Shown here: positions 47,016 through 61,082 of the stretch, piece after piece
Layout of the letters: each line of letters starts with the position of its first letter
Numbering within the stretch: position 1 is the stretch's first letter
Source: Leucocoprinus leucothites
Lineage: Eukaryota; Basidiomycota; Agaricomycetes; Agaricales; Agaricaceae
Assembly (NCBI GenBank): GCA_013368445.1
Contig: JAACJO010000007.1
Location: 2,046,001 to 2,110,000, forward strand
DNA length: 64,000 nt
Direction: 5' to 3'
The notes under the pieces: generated by a model
Told to the model about the DNA's origin: nothing
The model's database searches: none
The model's input: the letters and a program-made list of their open reading frames with translations, nothing else
Made by a program: the position numbers and the translations under genes

Positions 47016-47882
47016 AGACACACGTGGTTGTTCCTGGGTCCTGGCCGAAGTTTGAACGGCTGGAACCGTACCTCAAGTGTTTAACCGACGGCCTACACCC
47101 TGTCTATGCCTTGTCCTTTTGCGTGATAAGTAGATAAGATCGTAGAGTTTGCGTTAGTTGACTTTTTCTTAACTTACTGGGCTATTCTAGAATTGGACTT
47201 GTATCTGGCTTAATTGTGGGTTTCAGCAAGTGCATATTACATATTCATTGATTTAGTTTGCTCAAAGTTAGAAATATATCGACATCCTCCTAGAAGTCCT
47301 ATTCGCAACTATTCTTCCATGAAAGGCACGACTTTCGCTTAAAGCGGTTAGTGATGACAGCACTGATTCGTGTGCTGGTTTCAGGGTGTTGACTGATTAA
47401 CGGATACAGTTGGACATGCGCAATTTACTAACGACGACACCCATGCTCCGATGTAGGGCTTCGAGGCTCGAGCTTCAAGCGATATCATATAAAACCAATC
47501 ACCAGTGACATATCAAAGAACCACCTCCTGAACAATTTCTGATACCTGCATTGAATATTAGAGCTTCTGCTCACGACTATTCGTCTGTACTAAGACTCCA
47601 GGGAGGCAGACTCGGTAACCTAAGTACTAGATAGTAGACAGTTCCAACGAACAGCTGAAGCCGTTCCGAGGCGGCGTGGGGAAGGCTTTTCAGTGATGGA
47701 CTTGTAAGTCAGGGTCAAGAATGTGCTGGTCATGTGTTGTGATATGTCGGAGTGCCGGCGACACAACGAGGCGATGCTTCCGAATGATGAGATGATCCTT
47801 CAAGCTTCAAGTTTCTTCAGTCCCGTCCATCAAGCACAGCCAAAAAATCCCATTCAAGGGGTTCCCTGACACTCAGTCAGCG
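47016..47882. other. Intergenic, promoter side of the MIT-MIT gene
   Basis: No frame of note, no tRNA or repeat. It should contain the 3' end of the Ser-rich gene and the promoter of the MIT-MIT gene. Confidence 0.5.
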
Positions 47883-48707
47883 ATGTCGGAACAGAGCCCT
47901 CTCAGTGTAAGTTGACACCTGTTCCTAGCAACTGAGCCTCAGTTCGCGGTATTCAAAGAGTTCAGCGTGGCATAGAGGTCGCTGAAAAAGCTATTAAAGC
48001 TGATCAGGAGCAAGACTATGCCACAGCCTACAGACTTTACCGGGACTCAATTGACTATCTAATGCTAGCCGTGAGACTTAGTGAGGCCATGCTTCTGCTC
48101 CTGCCAATCCTACTTCTCTAAGGCTGGGCCATTTTCTTTTATAGACGAGCACAATGCAGATTTCAAGACAAAGATAAAGAGTAAAATCAGTGAATACTTA
48201 ACGAGGGCTGAAAGTCTCAAAAATCATCTTGAAAAAACAAAACCCCCTCAGGCTGGTCCTCGAGAAACCCCAAGTGTACAGAATGATTCTTCCGGCTCTA
48301 AGAGCCACTGCCTGGACGTAAGTAGTCACAGTTGATTGGCTCGAGTAATGCTCTGATCAAATACTTCAGCGTGGCATAGAGCTTGTCAGTGAAGCCATTG
48401 CGGAAGATCAGAAAGGGCAATATCCAGAGGCGCTGCGGCTGTACCGGAATGCACTCGACTATTTCATGGTGGCTTTAAAGTGTGAGTTCCACCGTCGTTT
48501 CCAGAAAATTCACCGGCGAACTAGTTTTCATCAGTCGAAAAAAACTCGACGACCAGAAGTTTGATTCATGCGAAAACTGTAGAGTACTTGGGGCGGGCAG
48601 AGGAGATACAGGCTTACCTGAGAAATCAATCTGGACCCCAGAATAATAGTTTCCCGTCAAATGACCCTTCTAACTCAAAACACGCACCAAGCTCAGGCAG
48701 TTCTTAG
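47883..48707 (+). CDS. Tandem MIT-domain protein without AAA domain (VPS4-derived)
   Basis: Five exons (47883-47906, 47966-48080, 48145-48317, 48370-48481 and 48535-48707) close exactly to 198 aa. MIT domain 1 (about residues 9-82) has RGIEVAEKAIKADQEQDYAT, RLYRDSIDYLML and ISEYLTRAESLKNHLEK. MIT domain 2 (about 105-180) has RGIELVSEAIAEDQKGQYPE, LYRNALDYFMVALKFEKN and KTVEYLGRAEEIQAYLRNQ. A Gln/Ser/Pro linker separates them and a Ser/Asn tail ends the protein. MIT domains bind MIM motifs at the C-termini of ESCRT-III subunits. The 24-nt first exon and the intron at the end of helix 2 (exon of 112 nt) match the VPS4 gene at 58.9 kb. No ATPase or Vta1-type C-terminal domain follows. Confidence 0.88.
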
Positions 48708-49502
48708 GTATAATTTTGGACTCCTTGAATGAATGACACTTTATGCGGTTAATCCTTTCTACCCCGGGGATGCGCTACGATCTAATATCTATATTGGTAA
48801 TCAAGTTTGTCTTCGCCACCTCTTCGTGAACACAACTATGACAGATTCGCCACTATTTTTATAGATACCGGCTTCGCTATTCTTGGCAATTACCAATTGT
48901 AATACCGTGGCTCAACGTTCAACATTATCACTTTCTTCCATAATAAAGAGAACCTTTGTTAGTGGTATGATCGTAGAACTAGAGCCTGTTTGCACTACTG
49001 GCTTTCGTTTAGTGTATACCGTAATACTCCAAAACATAGCCACTACTAAGTATCCTGCGGAGTGGTATGCAAAACTAGAGGGTAACGTAAAATGGGGGTT
49101 TGTGAGTTCAAAAGCGGAAACAATCACAAATCAAAATGGATATCCTAAAAGAGCACTAGGTAAAGATGACGACTAAGAATTTCAAATGAATTTCATAGAC
49201 AGTCGAGGAAGAAGCAGCTTGAAGAAAACGGAATGGTGACTTCACATGTAATCCAAGGCTTTAGCGCTTCAGCTTTGATTTTGAATTCAATTGTGGAAGG
49301 TTTGTTCAAGAGAGTACATAGGACAGGACCTATTACCATGCTACATATCAGGGCTAGTGGACAAGATACGGATGAGCTCGACATTTTTCTCAGCATGACT
49401 TGAAGCAACAGGCATCGCCAAGTGGTATCTACAATTTCCACACTTTGCTTGGTCAGAGCCGAGTTACTTTCATGCCTGCTACTGGGAATACCTTACCTAC
49501 TA
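48708..49502. other. Intergenic with one unassigned open frame
   Basis: A plus-strand frame runs from 48866 to 49176 (GMIVELEPVCTTGFRLVYTV, then AEWYAKLEGNVKWGFV). It looks protein-like but has no early ATG, family or splice partners. It may be a gene relic. Nothing else was recognised. Confidence 0.35.
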
Positions 49503-49868
49503 TTAAGAATCACTCTTGTCGGCAGAAAACCAGCTATCCACCTTATCTTCAGAATCAGGCCAAATATCCAACAGCCCATCCAGCCCCCCCAAGAGATGCT
49601 CAGTTTTACTCTCTACACTGCTCGCTGTATGGCCCAACGGGGCTCCCAGATGGCTAGCAGTATGGCCCAGGGAGCCTCCTAACTGACCGACACTATGGGC
49701 TAGGCTATTTGTGACCCCAAATAAATTTCCGACGAATTTGGTCGAGTCTGCTATTGTGGCGTCCGTTGCTACTATCACAGGTTTTGTTGCTAGGTCAACA
49801 CTGTGGAGAGGAAGAGACATAGTTTGTGTAGTGGAGAATGCGAGGACAAGGAGGAGAGTGCTGAGCAT
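49503..49868 (-). CDS. Small secreted protein
   Basis: A single exon encodes 121 aa. The ATG at 49868 opens a clear signal peptide (MLSTLLLVLAFSTTQTMSLP). The mature part has no Cys and contains a Gly/Leu/His-rich pseudo-repeat (GQLGGSLGHTASHLGAPLGH) flanked by amphipathic sequence; it ends acidic (WPDSEDKVDSWFSA). Function unknown. Composition and size resemble the GGTL-repeat secreted protein at 61.1 kb, and both have a TATA box in the same short context. It could be a wall-associated structural protein or an effector. Confidence 0.7.
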   Translation of the reverse strand: MLSTLLLVLAFSTTQTMSLPLHSVDLATKPVIVATDATIADSTKFVGNLFGVTNSLAHSVGQLGGSLGHTASHLGAPLGHTASSVESKTEHLLGGLDGLLDIWPDSEDKVDSWFSADKSDS

Positions 49869-49929
49869 ATTTTCTTGGATGGTCGAGCGTTGAGGGATCT
49901 GTCGAAATCCTAGCCTCAAGTTTTGAGAT

Positions 49930-49935
49930 TTTATA
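49930..49935 (-). promoter_or_regulatory. TATA box of small secreted protein gene
   Basis: On the minus strand TATAAA lies 62 bp upstream of the start at 49868, inside the context GAGTATAAAAT. The same context precedes the secreted-protein gene at 61083. Confidence 0.6.
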
Positions 49936-52900
49936 CTCCTGCACGTCTTAGAGCAAAAGCTTTCACATCGGCACCTGCTGGATGATTACGGCGAATAGCC
50001 AAGGGGATTCATAACGAGAACCAGAGTTTGAGGAGCTATTAATCAAAGGCTAGGTCTCGAGGAAGCGACGAGGACAAAGTGTTCGGTCGAGGTTTCTTCC
50101 GTTCTGAAGGATGAGCATATAATATATTCTGTAAGGCGAGAAGGCCTTGCAGTGAGGGTATCCATGACCACAAAGTAGGAAAAGATGTGCTCACAGAGTC
50201 AGACTTTCGAAGAGAGCATCCTCTTAAGGTGTTTCTTCCTCACCAATAACGCAGGGAAGGTGTGCGAACGGTTCTACTGGTCGAATGAATACAGTCGGAG
50301 ACTCGTGAGTCCTATTCCATTACTCCTTCCCAAGTTCTCGCACATTCCAACGTCCAAGTAAGCGCCATAAATCCGACAGCGGCTCCACAAAGTGGCAGAA
50401 GAAGAGGGCTCGATACTCGTTTCTTAGCTTCTGGTTCTGACATTCTCTTCTTGTGAAGACCTTCTCGAGTGAAAAAAAGTGAGAAGGAATTTATGTATTA
50501 GAGTTTTGAAAGCTGCCGGTGTCCGTTGGTTCAACGAGTTTGTTCAATTGGGGTCAAGAAGGACGTCAAGAACACCTATCAGTGATTGTGGCGCTTCGAT
50601 GTTCCATAATCGACATACTATGTTTGCTTTGTGAGGCTATTAATACCATTGTTGTGTGTTTTTCTCGGACCGTAGGTCTAAGCGAACGAATCGTTCGACA
50701 TCTCTCGGAGGATGTGGATCCTGCTGTAGCGCAGGGGAGTTGAGTCCGAGAAAACGGGGTGCGAAAGTACACCGTAAACTCCAGGGCCCTGGCGCAGCTG
50801 CACAAAATAAACCAAAAATCGGTAGGCTGGCCTTTTATATACAACCAGCCCATGGCGCAGCATTTGTACCGTGGCCGATTCCGCCCGTTCCAAACGAAGG
50901 GGATTCGATTACCAGTATGCCGTGTAGCCCCTAAATATTAGCGTTTCTTCAGAAAGTGCCAGAAGACGGACATAAATATGGATTTACCGATTTACCAAGC
51001 TAAAATACGTTGACCTAGCCTAGAAGCTAGTGCGCAGCTTTGGTACCATTGAATCCTTCGCCGTCAGGGTCGACGCGTTCTCTGGAGTCTAAAAAGGACC
51101 AGAGGGCTCGGATGGCATTCTCAGCGTTCGGACAATCGTGACTTTTACTAACCGGTGTGAGTAGTGGCTACTGGCATTTTCGGAATTCGTGGGTCAAGTA
51201 CTAAAATTGTAGAGTAATTACCAAAGAAATTGTCCGACAATCGGACGGCTTAGGCTGTAAGTAAATAACCTCCTTCCGCTGGCCATGGTCTAGAATGGTA
51301 TGGAACATATAGCCGTCAATGCCAATCCGAGGCACAAGCAACAATACTGAAATTTGCGCCAGGCTTTAAACTTGGGAGGAGGAGTGGTGCCTCGAAGTTG
51401 GCATCATTGTCATCACGACGAGGACGATGGGATGGAACGACGGCTACCATTTCTGGTCAAGCTCGGGAAGTGCAGTTCGGCAGCGCACTAGGCAGTACTT
51501 AAACGGAAGTGCAAAATTCCTAGGCGCCACTTAAAGACACTAGATGAACCGATTTGCAATTAATATGTAAAAAAAAGTGAGTAAAGAGTAGAAAGAAGTC
51601 GAGACTCTTGAGCGGCGGAGTTTTCAATGATATTAGGAAAGTTGAGCTTGACAGAGGCAATTGGCATGATCAATAGTTTCGGGACGCTTGTCTGTTGCCA
51701 CAATTCCTGCCACATAGAATTGAAACGGACCCCACCTACGCGAGATATATCGCTCGGGCTTACTAGGGCCTCATTACTTCACGTGCGCGAGCCGCAAATG
51801 TGCGCTTCGTTGCTTGAGGATATCCAGAATAGAGATGTAAATTACAATTGAGTTGGGTTAATTGCAAAGACGACTTGAACCGAAGAACTAGTTGCATCAC
51901 GAGCCGAATTCGCGGGATCGATCATGACACGAGGTCAAGTGCTTTTGCGGCCGTGGCGCAAAGTTTATGTATGCCGAATCACATAAGGGTTGAGCAAAGC
52001 GTAGATATCCGAATTTGGGCTGGGACTAGTTTTGCGGAGAAGGCCCAAGCTGGCTAAGTGCAAGATCACTGGATCAGCTCTGGATCCCCAGTTTGACAAG
52101 TCTTCCGGGATTTATTGACAGGACGCGACGGTGATTCGTTTCGTGACACCGAATGACCGAGTTGGTAGCTTCTAAGGTCAGATTGGGAGGATACAAGGGA
52201 TCTCTGGGTGTGTTGGTGCAAGTCAAGGTGTCAAGCATTGCAATTCACACACAGACATCGTTTCGATTAAAGCAGGAAGGAAGTAAGCCAGCAGAAGCGT
52301 AGAGCAGTCGTCATTTGTTCAGTTATTCAAGCGACATTGATAGCTGTCAGGGCTGTTGCTGTCGGAACCGTGCTGCAGCCACTTGCAGCCATAAAGAGAC
52401 GAGATATGGACGCTAGTGAGGATCGTGGCTAATTTCACGAGCCCGAAGAAGATTAGATTGAAAGATTTTTACATTCCAGGGAGTTTGGAGTGTGAGTGAA
52501 GGTTCGGGAAGACACATGTACGATGAGCACATTAGTGCGTTTGATATCTTGCTAGTCCCTCAGATGAGAAGCAGCTTAGAAAGAGTTTACTGGACAATGT
52601 AAGCAGAAGCGAAGAGGGAAAAACATGAGGCTTGGGGACGAGATGATGGCAAGCACATGACCATGAAAACTGAATCTCAGTAGCCGCGAACTTGATACGT
52701 GAGGCAATCTTCTGTGGGGCTCCTCCAGTCCCTGTTGGACGGGCGACAATCTGTGGGCAATCTGCTCGATGACTGACGTGGACTTTCGTGTTTCCCAGAT
52801 GCGAACAAAGAGGAGATAGCGGCGCCCAACTGGTAATGGGAATCGAGGTTCCTAACTGCAGACCATACTTCGCCGCATAAAGTGCCATCGAGGATGCTCA

Positions 52901-52992
52901 AGGCAAGTTTAGACTCTCTCTCTCCAGACTCCCACTCTCATTATCGCACTGCCAACAGGACGTTGCCGCAAGCAGGGTAAACAGAGGACACG
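49936..52992. other. Gene-poor region, 3.1 kb
   Basis: Only short frames occur, none with motifs. The longest (a 118-codon minus frame at 52532-52888) lacks a convincing start. The right part should include the promoter of the large 937-aa gene. Confidence 0.5.
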
Positions 52993-55866
52993 ATGGGCGC
53001 TCACCCTTTTACGCTAGCCGAGTTTGGCCAGTTAGTTTCCGCAGCGCTAGAATCTGAATCTCAAGGGCAAAGCAGCCCTGAACCGTTGACCACTGCCTCT
53101 TCTCGTCGTTCCTTCTTGTCTTTTTCTTCTCCGACATCCCGCCGCCCTGGTTGGGCAACTTCCTCTTGTAGGTCTTCTATTTGTTGTGCTTGATCTACTT
53201 TATTCACTCTCTTTTCTTTGTTCCCAGCCTGCCAGTCCCTTTCTCCTTCACCCAAGTCTTTCTTTTCTTTCAGTCAAAACCACAGGATGCTTCACCATCC
53301 AGTTCCTGTGCGCCCCATGGATGTCATGTCCCACATCGACCTTTCTCATGCTTGCATGCCTCTTTACCCTCATCATGGCCCGGCTACACCCTCGTCTCGC
53401 CCTCGCGCACGAAAGGTCATAGAAAAGCTCAAGCGCCAGGCATCTGCTTTGGTCAAGTCACCGTCGAGGAGACTTCGTTCTCATTCCTGTGCAAACCCCG
53501 ACCAGCTCGAGCAGACCCTCGAAATTCCAACTGTCACCTTTGTTTCTGCATCTCCAGTAGAACCATCTTTCACGAGTCGTACTCGTAGCGTCTCCTGTTC
53601 ATTTGACGATGACGATCATTCACCTGCAGTTTTTCATATCGACGCGCCTGCAGCCGGTGATTTCGCGCCATATCTACCATTGGCCTCACGTCTAGAGCGG
53701 GAATTTAGTGTTCCATACGCCACTGAGGCGCTAGCTTTTGGATCTCGCCCATCATCGGCGTCTACACCGCCCCCACTTTCCGGCGCCGTGATGGGGCGTC
53801 CTGTCATTCCTCCTCCTTCGCCTTCTCCCTCCGAACGTTCCGATTCCACTTCATCTACTCGATCACCTGTCACTCCTGTCTTTTCGAGCTACAATGACGT
53901 CCACCCCTATGCATCCCCGGCTGCTATACCCCAAAGATGGTCCGTTGGAAGTGATGAACAGGAGCAGAACAACGATCCTTTCGCTAAAGGGAAGGTACAA
54001 ATCGTTAGAAGGAGCTTAATCCAAGACAACTTCCTCATGGCATGTGCGGCCGTCGACGATTCGCAACAAGGTGCTGCCTCCGTCGAGGACAATAGCAATG
54101 GCGGGCGTTCTCCCAAGGCCAAGCGCTCATCGGTATTCAGAAAAAAGTCCAATGCGTCCCTGCCCCCCGTGAAACCTCCCCCATCTTGTCCCCTTCCCAG
54201 GCCACCTCCGACTGCCTCATCTGAGAGCTCCGTCTCTATCCATTCTGTCCTTGAATATTCAAGACCTCCTTCGCCCGTTGTTGACGACGAATGGACATTG
54301 TTCCTTGGCGCTCCCTCCAAGCCCCTCGAGGTCTTCAAGGGCGAATCGCGCAAGCGCTCTGGCTCTTCCCCCGCACCCTCTCCTTCATCCAAGCAACATC
54401 TTTCGCCTTCTGATATTCCGCCTCAGGTACAGCAGGAACGTCAGCCTCGAGTCCGTACTATCTCCAATATGAGTACTCGCTCTAATGCCACCGGCCGTCG
54501 TATCGAATCTGGCCCTGCTCCTGGCCCTGACGGTGTTGAGAGCAATGTCTTTGAGGACTGGACGCTCTCCCTACCGGTGCTTAGGAAGCCCAAGTCGACG
54601 CTGAGCATTGAAGTTGCTCCTGTAGAGCCTGGGCCTCCTGTCGAGGCCAGGACCAGAAAGTGCAAGAGCTTCACGGACTGGACTATGGACTTATCTGACC
54701 CTTATGAGAAGCAGGAAGTTCGTTTGAGGGAGAAGGAGCGTGAACTGGAACGAGAGAGGAAAATTAGTCGCGTTTCGGCAACGTCTGTTACCTCTGCCAA
54801 GGGCTCTCTACGTTCGCCCACGGCCAAACGTTTACCTATTGGACCTGGGCCGAGTCGATCTCAGACTCAAACCCACCCTCTCAGAAATGCTGGCTCTAAG
54901 AGTCTCGATCGCGGGGTCTCAACGTCTATGACGAGCCTTCGTTCAGTCGCATCATCGAACGGTTCCTCGTCTGCGTCGTCTTACAAGGATAGTCTCCCCT
55001 TCGATCCTTGCTCTCCCGATATTGCCCCCGTGAGCCCCATTGCACCCTCGTTCAGCAACCACAGTGCCTATGCAGACTCGATCTTCATCATTCCCAGCGC
55101 CCGGCCACCTTCATTGGCCTCGACTCCAGTCTCTACACCAAGCATCGCCAACTTCCCACTTCCGCCTTCATTCTCATCCAAGCTTTCTCAAAGAAGATCA
55201 GCGGCACCACCCTTACCCAGACCTCTTCGTCCAACTGGTGCATACAAACCGCTAGCTCGATCAGGCACTATCTATGCCGAAGCTTCTCATGCTTCGACTT
55301 CTACTGCTCTACCTACCATCCCAAGCTTATCCGTAGCGGACTTGGATGCCCATGTCGCGAGTTCTGCACCTGCTACGAGCTTGCACTTCCCGCCTTCTTC
55401 ATTTCCTGTTGGTTCGTTGAAGAAGTTTGAGGAGAGAAGACCTGACTCGTATTATTACCGCCCGACGACCTCTTCGTCTGTGGACAGTGAGAACAGTGTT
55501 GCTACGACTTCCAGCACTATCAGTGCAGCGAGCTCGAAGAGTTCTGTTCGAACGGCGAGCAGCGCTTCGACTATTGTGCCGAGGGCTAGAACACCGAGGT
55601 TGATGGTTAACTTGAGCGTGGATGTGGATACTCAGCAGCAGGTTGATCGCGAGCCTTCTAGTTCGCTTGATCTTGATGCTGATGTCGAGGGAGCTCGTAT
55701 GGTTAGGCCAAGCTTTGAGTCGTCAGGGGGGGCTACGGAATATGATACCTGCAATGAGGATGGGTTTTCGGATGAGTGTGCTTCGCCGAGGAGGCGGAGG
55801 TCGCCTGTCGAGGATGATGATCATTCCGAGTGCTTTTATTCTGCGAGGTCGAGCTTGAATCTCTAG
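52993..55866 (+). CDS. Unknown 937-aa Ser/Pro-rich protein with repeated WTL motifs
   Basis: Two exons (52993-53167 and 53228-55866) join across a 60-nt intron to 937 aa. The N-terminus is MGAHPFTLAEFGQLVSAALE. If the first exon is not used, an ATG at 53287 would give 859 aa. Nearly all of it is Ser/Pro/Arg-rich and likely disordered. Basic patches (RKVIEKLKRQASALVKSPSR; SPKAKRSSVFRKKS) alternate with acidic ones. Three related motifs stand out around residues 360, 450 and 490: DDEWTLFLGAP, FEDWTLSLP and FTDWTMDLSDP. The last is followed by a charged helix (LREKERELERERK). The C-terminus is acidic. It is probably a cytoplasmic scaffold. The frame is certain; function is not. Confidence 0.75.
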
Positions 55867-57254
55867 AGTGTTTTTATTTCTTTGGTGGAGATCCTCTGCG
55901 AGGTACGTGTATGCGTTATATTTCGCCTCTGAGCTCCCGCCTTACTGATATCCTTCTCTCTGCAGGACATCGCACTGGTGCCCTTTGCTTGAGTATCTGT
56001 ATATTACTTCTACCAAGCACCAACCGCCGCCACCTCTCAAGCCCGCCTCCTAAAGTTACCGGTTTACTCCTTAATCATCCACACGTCACCAGAACACAGT
56101 CATCTTACACTCGCATTCATTCCACCTACCACCAATCATTTATCGAATATATTTGGCTCGCAAGAACGCTTCTACCTGGCCTTCACGCATATACTGAAAA
56201 CCCGATGCCTTAATTTCCACTTGGACAGTAATCTCGGCGTGCCTCGTCATTCTCATCATGACTGAGGTCAAGGATCCTAGCGCCGCGCACCTTGGGTGGA
56301 TCGCTTCTTTTTTTTTGGGCTCTGCTATCGAATATCTTTCTTGGACAATTGGATGTTGAAACAAATAGTACCATAAAAATAACCCACGTGTGTCAATCTG
56401 CTCTCTCGTTTCTTCTAATCCGCTTTCTGCCCTACATCACTTTCATAGACCTTCGACATTCTCTACCCTGGCATTTTTGGCATTCAATATTCCTTTTTTG
56501 ACGCCCTGTGTTATTATCCTTATTCGGTTTTTCCCATCATAAGTCAATTCTTTCAAGTTCTCTTCATTTTTCATGTCATTAATTAACGTTAGAACTTCTC
56601 GTATGCTGTATACGCGTTTCGGCAAGATTCATTTTCCCCCTTCCATTTTTCTTGCGTTGCGGCGTTTTCCCTTGATTGTGTGTGATTGGCTTCTATTCAT
56701 TTCTTTTGGCCAAACTCACTTTTATGTCTATGTGCCTCGAGCGCGGAATGATGCTATACGTTTTTAGAATGCGTCCTACGTACAGGCCCGCCAACACAAT
56801 ATCTTACACCCACCCTTAGAACTAGCATCATTTCCATGACGACATGCAACAGTATTTTGTCCGAACTCTCCAATGCCACTTTCCTGCTCCTCCGACTCCT
56901 CCGATCATACGTTAATTTACCTCATACTCCCACTGTCTCTTACTCAGCTCTTACTTTATCGTACGTAACTTCAAAACTAGTCTCGTTCCGACTTACTTGC
57001 ATATCTGTAGCTTCAAGCGCCCTTACCTCCTCATAGCATAATGTAGCATTCGTTAATCCTCGCCATCATAAGAATGGCTAATCTGTTTCCTTAGTCAAAA
57101 GAATATATCTATAGTCCTTCCCAAAAATACGAGAGCCATTGAATGAGAAACGAAAAGTGCATGGAAAATATCTGATATACAGCGAGAACCAAGGAATAAT
57201 AGATAGGAGTCTTCCAAAGGACGTGCTATGCACCCTCGTTCCCTATATGTCCAA
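55867..57254. other. T-rich 3' region with a possible 3'-UTR intron
   Basis: It lies between convergent genes. A well-formed intron, 55903-55965 (GTACGT...CTCTGCAG), starts 36 nt after the stop of the 937-aa gene. The rest is T-rich with no coding signal and probably carries long 3' UTRs. Confidence 0.45.
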
Positions 57255-58902
<1,648 letters not shown>

Positions 58903-59678
58903 GGTGAGCGAGCACCAAAGATCAAGTCAAGTTGCTAATCAAAGCCGTTGAACCTGAGTTGCATGATGATGTTATTTGGTGTACCAGCCGGTGACAAACA
59001 TCTTGGCCTGGGACCTTTATTCCTTTTTAAGCTTGTGCAGTAGAACAACGGCTCGCGGTACTGTACTGCTTTTGTTCTCCATCAAGGTGATGCATTCATC
59101 ACTCATACGCCTATTCTTAAGTTAACATTATTCGCGAACCATCGATACAACGCTACAACAACGAGGTGCAATCATGTGGATGCCACGCAGTTCTGACCAA
59201 AACAAATTGACAATCAAACACGATCGTACAAGGATCAATCAATTGATTGATCCATCCCTACGCTGCTGTGCAATGAAACCCTGTGCAACTCTGACGCTGT
59301 GTTTTCATGGCCACCGGCTTGTAGGGGCCCAATAACTCGAGTTCCGGGAAAGCATTGACCGCAGTTCCTAGACCACCTGGTATACGGGCACAAGTAATTG
59401 GCCGAAGGTCAACTGAATAAGCGATTAACAAGGCTGTTAACCCACCTATCCATTCTTGTCCATCGCTTTGATTAACAATTGATTGTAGCTAATTCGGGTA
59501 TTACCCAGTCGCCACAGCTTTCCGTTGAACATAAAAGGGCCCCTCATCAGCCGCCCTTCAAACAACAATCTTTCCTCCCATACCAACCAGTCGTCACATA
59601 CACGGCGCTTCTGTCCACTTCTTGGCAGTCCGCGGAATTCCAAAACTTATACTAAGCAGATCATTCTTGTACCCCACG
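58903..59678. other. Divergent promoter region of VPS4 and the 140-aa gene
   Basis: Both flanking genes start here in opposite directions. CATAAAAG near 59530, about 150 bp before the plus-strand start, is a weak TATA candidate. No coding frame is supported. Confidence 0.45.
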
Positions 59679-60237
59679 ATGCCTCAGTACATGACCGGCA
59701 AGGCTCGATCTACTCGTAGTCAATACAATTTAGGCAATCAAAAGCTCGCTTTACGAGCAGCCACTCCAGAGGAGCTTGAACAATGGAGTGATGCAAGCAG
59801 CGATAGCAGTTACTTTTCGGACGACCTCATTGATCTCAATGATAGTCGACCCTACGTCTTCGAGGTAAGGATTATTAGCACTCGTTGAGCTCTGACATGA
59901 AATAACTCAACTCGCACCAACCTCGTGTTAACAGAAATGCGAGAGAGCCTGGGTCCGAACAACAAAGGGAACCTGGTGTCTCGGTAACGTAACGAACTCG
60001 CCTCCTCGGGTGGGTCTCACACGAGATGTGAGTATACGTGGTTCCCATCACCGAAATCTGTATCGATACTGATTGGTTTCTTTCCAATAATAGGGTGAGG
60101 GTTTGTTCTACTCCGTGATCTTCACATTGGGCGGCGCTCGGATGAAAAAATGCTTCGCCCCGTTGAACGGGGAAATAAAACCTGATACTGAGGAGATCCG
60201 TGATCTCCTGAAAACATATGGATGGCTGGAGGATTAG
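59679..60237 (+). CDS. Unknown small acidic protein
   Basis: Three exons (59679-59864, 59935-60027 and 60094-60237) give 140 aa. Introns are GT-AG, 66-70 nt, all phase 0. The N-terminal part has EELEQWSDASSDSSYFSDDL, a Ser/Asp run that looks like a CK2-type phosphorylation region. The remainder (AWVRTTKGTWCLGNVTNSPP; GLFYSVIFTLGGARMKKCFA; IRDLLKTYGWLED) looks like a compact beta-rich domain. No family recognised. The clean exon structure and codon use support a real gene. Confidence 0.65.
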
Positions 60238-61000
60238 GGCCGCCCTCACTCCGCTAGTTGACCTGTAATTAGACGCTTAAATTATCTTTGCCTTCTTACA
60301 CATGTACTATACCATACCCACACATTACTCGACACAATAGGATTGTACTTCTACATGCCTGGCTCCGCCTTGTATTTTCCGCCCCTAGAGCGACCAGATG
60401 ATTTGGCCCCTGATCTCGAATCGGATTTCAATTGCCATTTTTGCCCATTACCAACGTGAAGGCCGCTCGGAAGGCTCTTCACCGCTCAGCTTCAAATTCT
60501 CAGAAGGACAAGCACACGTTTGCAGCGGCTTCCTGTTGTCACTCGGTACTCAGAGTAGGCATTGCACTGGAACCAGAAGATGGAGCGTGCTCATGGTACA
60601 GCCCCTGACGATCATAGGACTTCCGAGTCATACTCACAGTTACAATTCTGTAGGCCAAATCTGACATTGAATAAACTGCGTGTACTATCTCTGGTGGCAC
60701 CTGTCTACTAAACCTGCTCCTACTATGGTCAACTCTCGCCACATGCTCAAGATTAGACTTAAAATCTCAATGGTGTTCACTTCCATTACAGTTCGCGGCG
60801 ACAGAGGTCAATCTGTAAACGTAACGATCCTTCGACATTATTCTTCTAGCCGTGGACTAGCGGTCTATCTTGACGTTCGAAAGGCTCGAGCAGGCTGGGG
60901 CCTCCATATGCAACCAAATGATCCGTGATTTTTTTGCTTATCGTCTTGTAGCCTCTTTGACTCGCCTTTTTGCGATTTTTTCAATACGGTCGCTCATGAG
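60238..61000. other. Intergenic, promoter side of the GGTL-repeat gene
   Basis: No supported frame. It should contain regulatory DNA for the secreted-protein gene whose TATA box begins at 61001. Confidence 0.5.
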
Positions 61001-61006
61001 TATAAA
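61001..61006 (+). promoter_or_regulatory. TATA box of GGTL-repeat secreted protein gene
   Basis: TATAAA in the context GAGTATAAAAT lies 82 bp before the start codon at 61083. Confidence 0.6.
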
Positions 61007-61082
61007 ATGCTCTAGTCGATGCTCATGCAGTTTATTGCTACAGTCCACAAACCCAAACCATCTGCCTGCGCTGTTTTCAACA

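Noticed and set aside
53634..55430. Several overlapping frames on both strands across the 937-aa gene
   Set aside because: Shadows of a low-complexity Ser/Pro-rich coding sequence; such composition keeps other frames open.
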